5,862 bases of DNA, from assembly GCA_018894995.1 (NCBI GenBank), contig JAHIOZ010000101.1, positions 1-5,862 of the forward strand, written 5' to 3'. The first letter of the stretch is position 1. Each line of letters opens with the position of its first letter. Shown here one piece after another: positions 4,662-5,862 of the stretch. Source of the DNA: Patescibacteria group bacterium. Its GTDB lineage: Bacteria; Patescibacteriota; Minisyncoccia; Phycocordibacterales; UBA12079. The position numbers were made by a program, and so were the translations under genes. The notes beneath the pieces are model-generated. The model saw only the letters and a list, made by a program, of their open reading frames with translations. It did not search any database and was not told the origin of the DNA.

Positions 4662-4946
4662 TTAAAATGTTTTGAAAAAGTTTATAAATTTTTTACCATA
4701 AGGGGATAGTGAATGAGAAACTGTATTATTAATGTATTTTTTATTTATTAACCCCGCATGTACTAATTTTTTAGTATGTTCTGATATCGTTTTATAATTT
4801 GCATTTAAGGTTTCAGCTATTTGTTCAAGTGAAAGGCCACTTTCCTCATTTAAGAGTAAAAGTATATTTATTCTCCAGTGATTAGAAACTCCTTTAAAAT
4901 GTTTTTCAAGTTGTTTCCCAACATTTTGTTTATAATTTTGTGTCAT
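4662..4946 (-). CDS. Small winged-helix (ArsR-like) transcriptional regulator
   Basis: The 94-residue protein consists of one winged helix-turn-helix domain. The order is an N-terminal helix (KQLEKHFKGVSNHWRINILLLL, about 11-32), HTH helix LSLEQIAETLN (38-48), recognition helix YKTISEHTKKLVHAGLI (51-67) and wing (68-80), then a short hydrophobic C-terminal helix. This is the ArsR/MarR-like layout, and members usually bind DNA as dimers. It has no cysteines and none of the metal-binding motifs of SmtB/ArsR, so it is unlikely to sense a metal. It sits between def and fmt, an unusual place for a regulator, and is bracketed by two near-identical palindromes. These are candidate binding sites; the upstream copy is 13 nt from its start codon, over the likely -35 region. 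Autoregulation is inferred only. No Shine-Dalgarno sequence is present. Confidence 0.88.
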   Translation of the reverse strand: MTQNYKQNVGKQLEKHFKGVSNHWRINILLLLNEESGLSLEQIAETLNANYKTISEHTKKLVHAGLINKKYINNTVSHSLSPYGKKFINFFKTF

Positions 4947-4950
4947 GATA

Positions 4951-4956
4951 ATTAAA
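4951..4956 (-). promoter_or_regulatory. Possible -10 box of the winged-helix gene
   Basis: On the minus strand TTTAAT (5 of 6 to consensus) lies 4 nt before the ATG at 4946. This would give a leaderless or nearly leaderless mRNA, with the -35 region inside the palindrome at 4960-4997. The region is T/A-rich, so the call is tentative. Confidence 0.35.
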
Positions 4957-4959
4957 GTG

Positions 4960-4997
4960 TAACTATTCTGGTATTCTGCAGAATACCAGAATAGTTA
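4960..4997. repeat. 38-bp perfect palindrome, copy 2 (between def and HTH gene)
   Basis: A perfect palindrome centred between 4978 and 4979. Each half reads TAACT then ATTCTGGTATTCTG. It begins 8 nt after the def stop codon and ends 13 nt before the ATG of the winged-helix gene. The inner 28 bp are identical to copy 1. No U-run follows on the minus strand; the T-rich stretch is on the plus-strand side, where there is no gene. Confidence 0.93.
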
Positions 4998-5005
4998 TTT
5001 TTGTT

Positions 5006-5515
5006 TTATTTTTTCGGTTTGATTTCTTGGATGTCTTTTGCTTTTTCTGTGAAGAGAATTCCATCTAGGTGGTCGATTTCGTGTTGAAATACTTGTGATA
5101 GTATTCCGCCGGCTCCTCGGGTAAATTTATTTCCATTTTTATCATAAGCACTGATTGTGCAATTAATTGACCTTTCCACTTTTCCAAAAATTCCCGCGAC
5201 ACTCAAACATCCTTCATTCATCCATTTTTTCTTTTTTGATAATTTTATAATTTCGGGATTTATAAAAAGAAAATCTTCTTTTTTTGGTTTTCCTTCGGTA
5301 TTTTTTATTTTATAAGCTCTTGGTGACACTATAAAAAATCTTAAAGATTTTCCTACTTGAGGAGCAGCCAAAGCCACACCGTCTTCTTGTTTTTCCAGAG
5401 TTTCTTTCATTTCTTCAATCAGCTTTTTAAATTGAGCAGACTGAATATCCTCGGAATTAACCTCTTTTGTTTTTTGTTCCAATATTTTGTTTCCTTTTTG
5501 AAGTATTTTAAGCAT
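5006..5515 (-). CDS. def: Peptide deformylase
   Basis: The enzyme removes the formyl group from the N-terminal methionine of new proteins, using a metal ion, usually iron. From the ATG at 5515 the product has 169 residues with all three family motifs: GVALAAPQ (46-53; the usual GxGLAAPQ with Ala for the second Gly), EGCLS (101-105, metal-binding Cys) and HEIDHLDG (145-152, two metal-binding His and the catalytic Glu). The length is normal. The frame is open to a TTG at 5527, directly after an in-frame TAA, but homologues begin as MLKILQKGNKIL does, so the ATG is preferred. A TATAAT at 5557-5552 lies 36 nt upstream of the ATG, with a six-codon ORF between them and no Shine-Dalgarno sequence. 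def is first of a minus-strand series that includes fmt. Confidence 0.97.
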   Translation of the reverse strand: MLKILQKGNKILEQKTKEVNSEDIQSAQFKKLIEEMKETLEKQEDGVALAAPQVGKSLRFFIVSPRAYKIKNTEGKPKKEDFLFINPEIIKLSKKKKWMNEGCLSVAGIFGKVERSINCTISAYDKNGNKFTRGAGGILSQVFQHEIDHLDGILFTEKAKDIQEIKPKK

Positions 5516-5527
5516 TTTTAAAGACAA

Positions 5528-5545
5528 TTACATAATTAACTGCAT
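5528..5545 (-). CDS. Possible leaderless six-codon upstream ORF of def
   Basis: On the minus strand ATG CAG TTA ATT ATG TAA (MQLIM-stop) begins 6 nt after an exact TATAAT, the same geometry as the genes at 219 and 2063. It is in frame with def and stops 12 nt before the def ATG. Ribosomes could load on the leaderless ATG and restart at def. It could equally be a chance ORF. Too short to judge by coding statistics. Confidence 0.3.
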   Translation of the reverse strand: MQLIM

Positions 5546-5551
5546 ATCGCT

Positions 5552-5557
5552 ATTATA
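5552..5557 (-). promoter_or_regulatory. -10 box of def
   Basis: Exact TATAAT on the minus strand. The predicted start is near 5545, giving a leader of about 30 nt to the def ATG. No convincing -35 hexamer is visible upstream. Confidence 0.55.
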
Positions 5558-5558
5558 A

Positions 5559-5686
5559 TCAATATATTGGCTTAAGAAAAGCTTTTTTATTGTAATAGCT
5601 CACACCTATAAACATCAAACTCATTAAAAACGATAACCGACATTAGTTAGTCTGGATCGCCACACTTCTCCGCTTCGTTCCGAAGT
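5559..5686. other. Gene-free spacer upstream of def
   Basis: No gene is visible from 5528 to the right edge (335 bp). This part holds a short AAAAGCTTTT palindrome (5577-5586) with a T-run. GGATCGCCACAC (5653-5664) then starts a G/C-richer stretch with a CTTCG/CGAAG dyad (5673-5685). That sequence looks like a degenerate dispersed palindromic repeat with GGATTGCCAC-type ends. Confidence 0.5.
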
Positions 5687-5752
5687 TCGCGAAGACGAAA
5701 TGCTTTCGGCATTTCGTCGACGGATTTTGCTCCGCAAAATCCGTCTTCGCGA
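5687..5752. repeat. Palindrome B: two abutting hairpins inside a closing stem
   Basis: TCGCGAA (5687-5693) pairs with TTCGCGA (5746-5752). Inside, with no unpaired base between elements, are hairpin 1 (GACGAAATGC 5694-5703 with 5709-5718, 5-nt loop) and hairpin 2 (GACGGATTTTGC 5719-5730 with 5734-5745, TCC loop). The sequence can form a three-way junction as DNA or RNA. Confidence 0.8.
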
Positions 5753-5755
5753 GGT

Positions 5756-5826
5756 TTTTTTGAAAGAATTTTTTTGTATAAAAAGAACGGTCGTTCTTTT
5801 TATACAAAAAAAATTCTTTCAAAAAA
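5756..5826. repeat. Long A/T-rich palindrome B
   Basis: TTTTTTGAAAGAA (5756-5768) and the following T-run, GTATAAAAAGAAC and centre GGTC are mirrored by the complementary arm to 5826. The only flaw is one extra A in the right arm (8 A against 7 T). The stem is about 33 bp. It directly follows palindrome B's junction, as palindrome A follows its small hairpin. The last 36 bases (5827-5862) show no feature. Confidence 0.8.
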
Positions 5827-5862
5827 TCTATGGTACTCTAAATTACGAAACTAATTTTTTAA

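Noticed and set aside
4662..4946. Metal-sensing ArsR/SmtB repressor
   Set aside because: The protein has no cysteine and no metal-ligand motif; only the winged-helix fold is supported.
4620..4997. The two palindromes as ordinary intrinsic terminators of def and the HTH gene
   Set aside because: In the direction of transcription neither is followed by a U-run. A non-classical terminator or stability role remains possible.
201..5515. Recoded TGA (Gly or Trp), since no gene ends in TGA
   Set aside because: All nine genes are full length against their families with no in-frame TGA, and nine TAA/TAG stops are unremarkable in an A/T-rich genome.
5640..5752. tRNA gene or riboswitch in the G/C-rich structured stretch
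   Set aside because: There is no TTCRANNC T-loop, anticodon arm or 7-bp acceptor arrangement, and no known aptamer consensus is recognised; hairpins explain the structure.

Overview
This AT-rich window reads like part of a small bacterial genome of the Candidate Phyla Radiation (Patescibacteria, Parcubacteria-like). The evidence is indirect: compact housekeeping proteins (short Fmt, short hibernation factor, GVALAAPQ-type deformylase), an exported cysteine-rich protein of a kind common in that radiation, little use of Shine-Dalgarno sequences, and intergenic spacers full of short-period repeats and perfect palindromes. No taxonomic search was possible. All nine genes are intact in the standard code; eight end in TAA, one in TAG, none in TGA.

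Layout. The left half is on the plus strand: an exported cysteine-rich protein (219-752), a membrane-anchored PEBP/YbhB-like protein (795-1379), a DUF167 protein (1628-1855), a short ribosome hibernation factor (2063-2425) and a membrane-anchored cyclophilin (2573-3181). The right half is on the minus strand, in transcription order: peptide deformylase def (5515-5006), a small winged-helix regulator (4946-4662), methionyl-tRNA formyltransferase fmt (4546-3683) and an unrecognised 108-residue protein (3592-3266). The two halves converge on a clear bidirectional terminator (3223-3256).

How the genes relate. def and fmt form the formylation/deformylation pair of translation initiation and are often adjacent. 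Here they are separated by a helix-turn-helix gene with a 38-bp perfect palindrome at each end. The two palindromes share an identical 28-bp core but have different, internally compensated outer stems. HPF also acts on the ribosome. The PEBP-like protein, cyclophilin and cysteine-rich protein share an N-terminal membrane segment and probably face the cell exterior.

The most unusual material is non-coding. (1) A 154-bp MITE-like inverted repeat lies at the 3' end of the PEBP gene and supplies its stop codon. (2) Two related composite palindromes occur at 1869-1978 and 5687-5826; the second contains a predicted three-way junction with no unpaired bases at the junction. (3) Exact TATAAT boxes lie only 5-6 nt before an ATG at 219 and 2063, suggesting leaderless mRNAs. 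The same geometry upstream of def points to a six-codon leaderless ORF. (4) The spacers before several promoters carry short-period repeats, each with its own unit. Only the 108-residue gene has a strong Shine-Dalgarno sequence.
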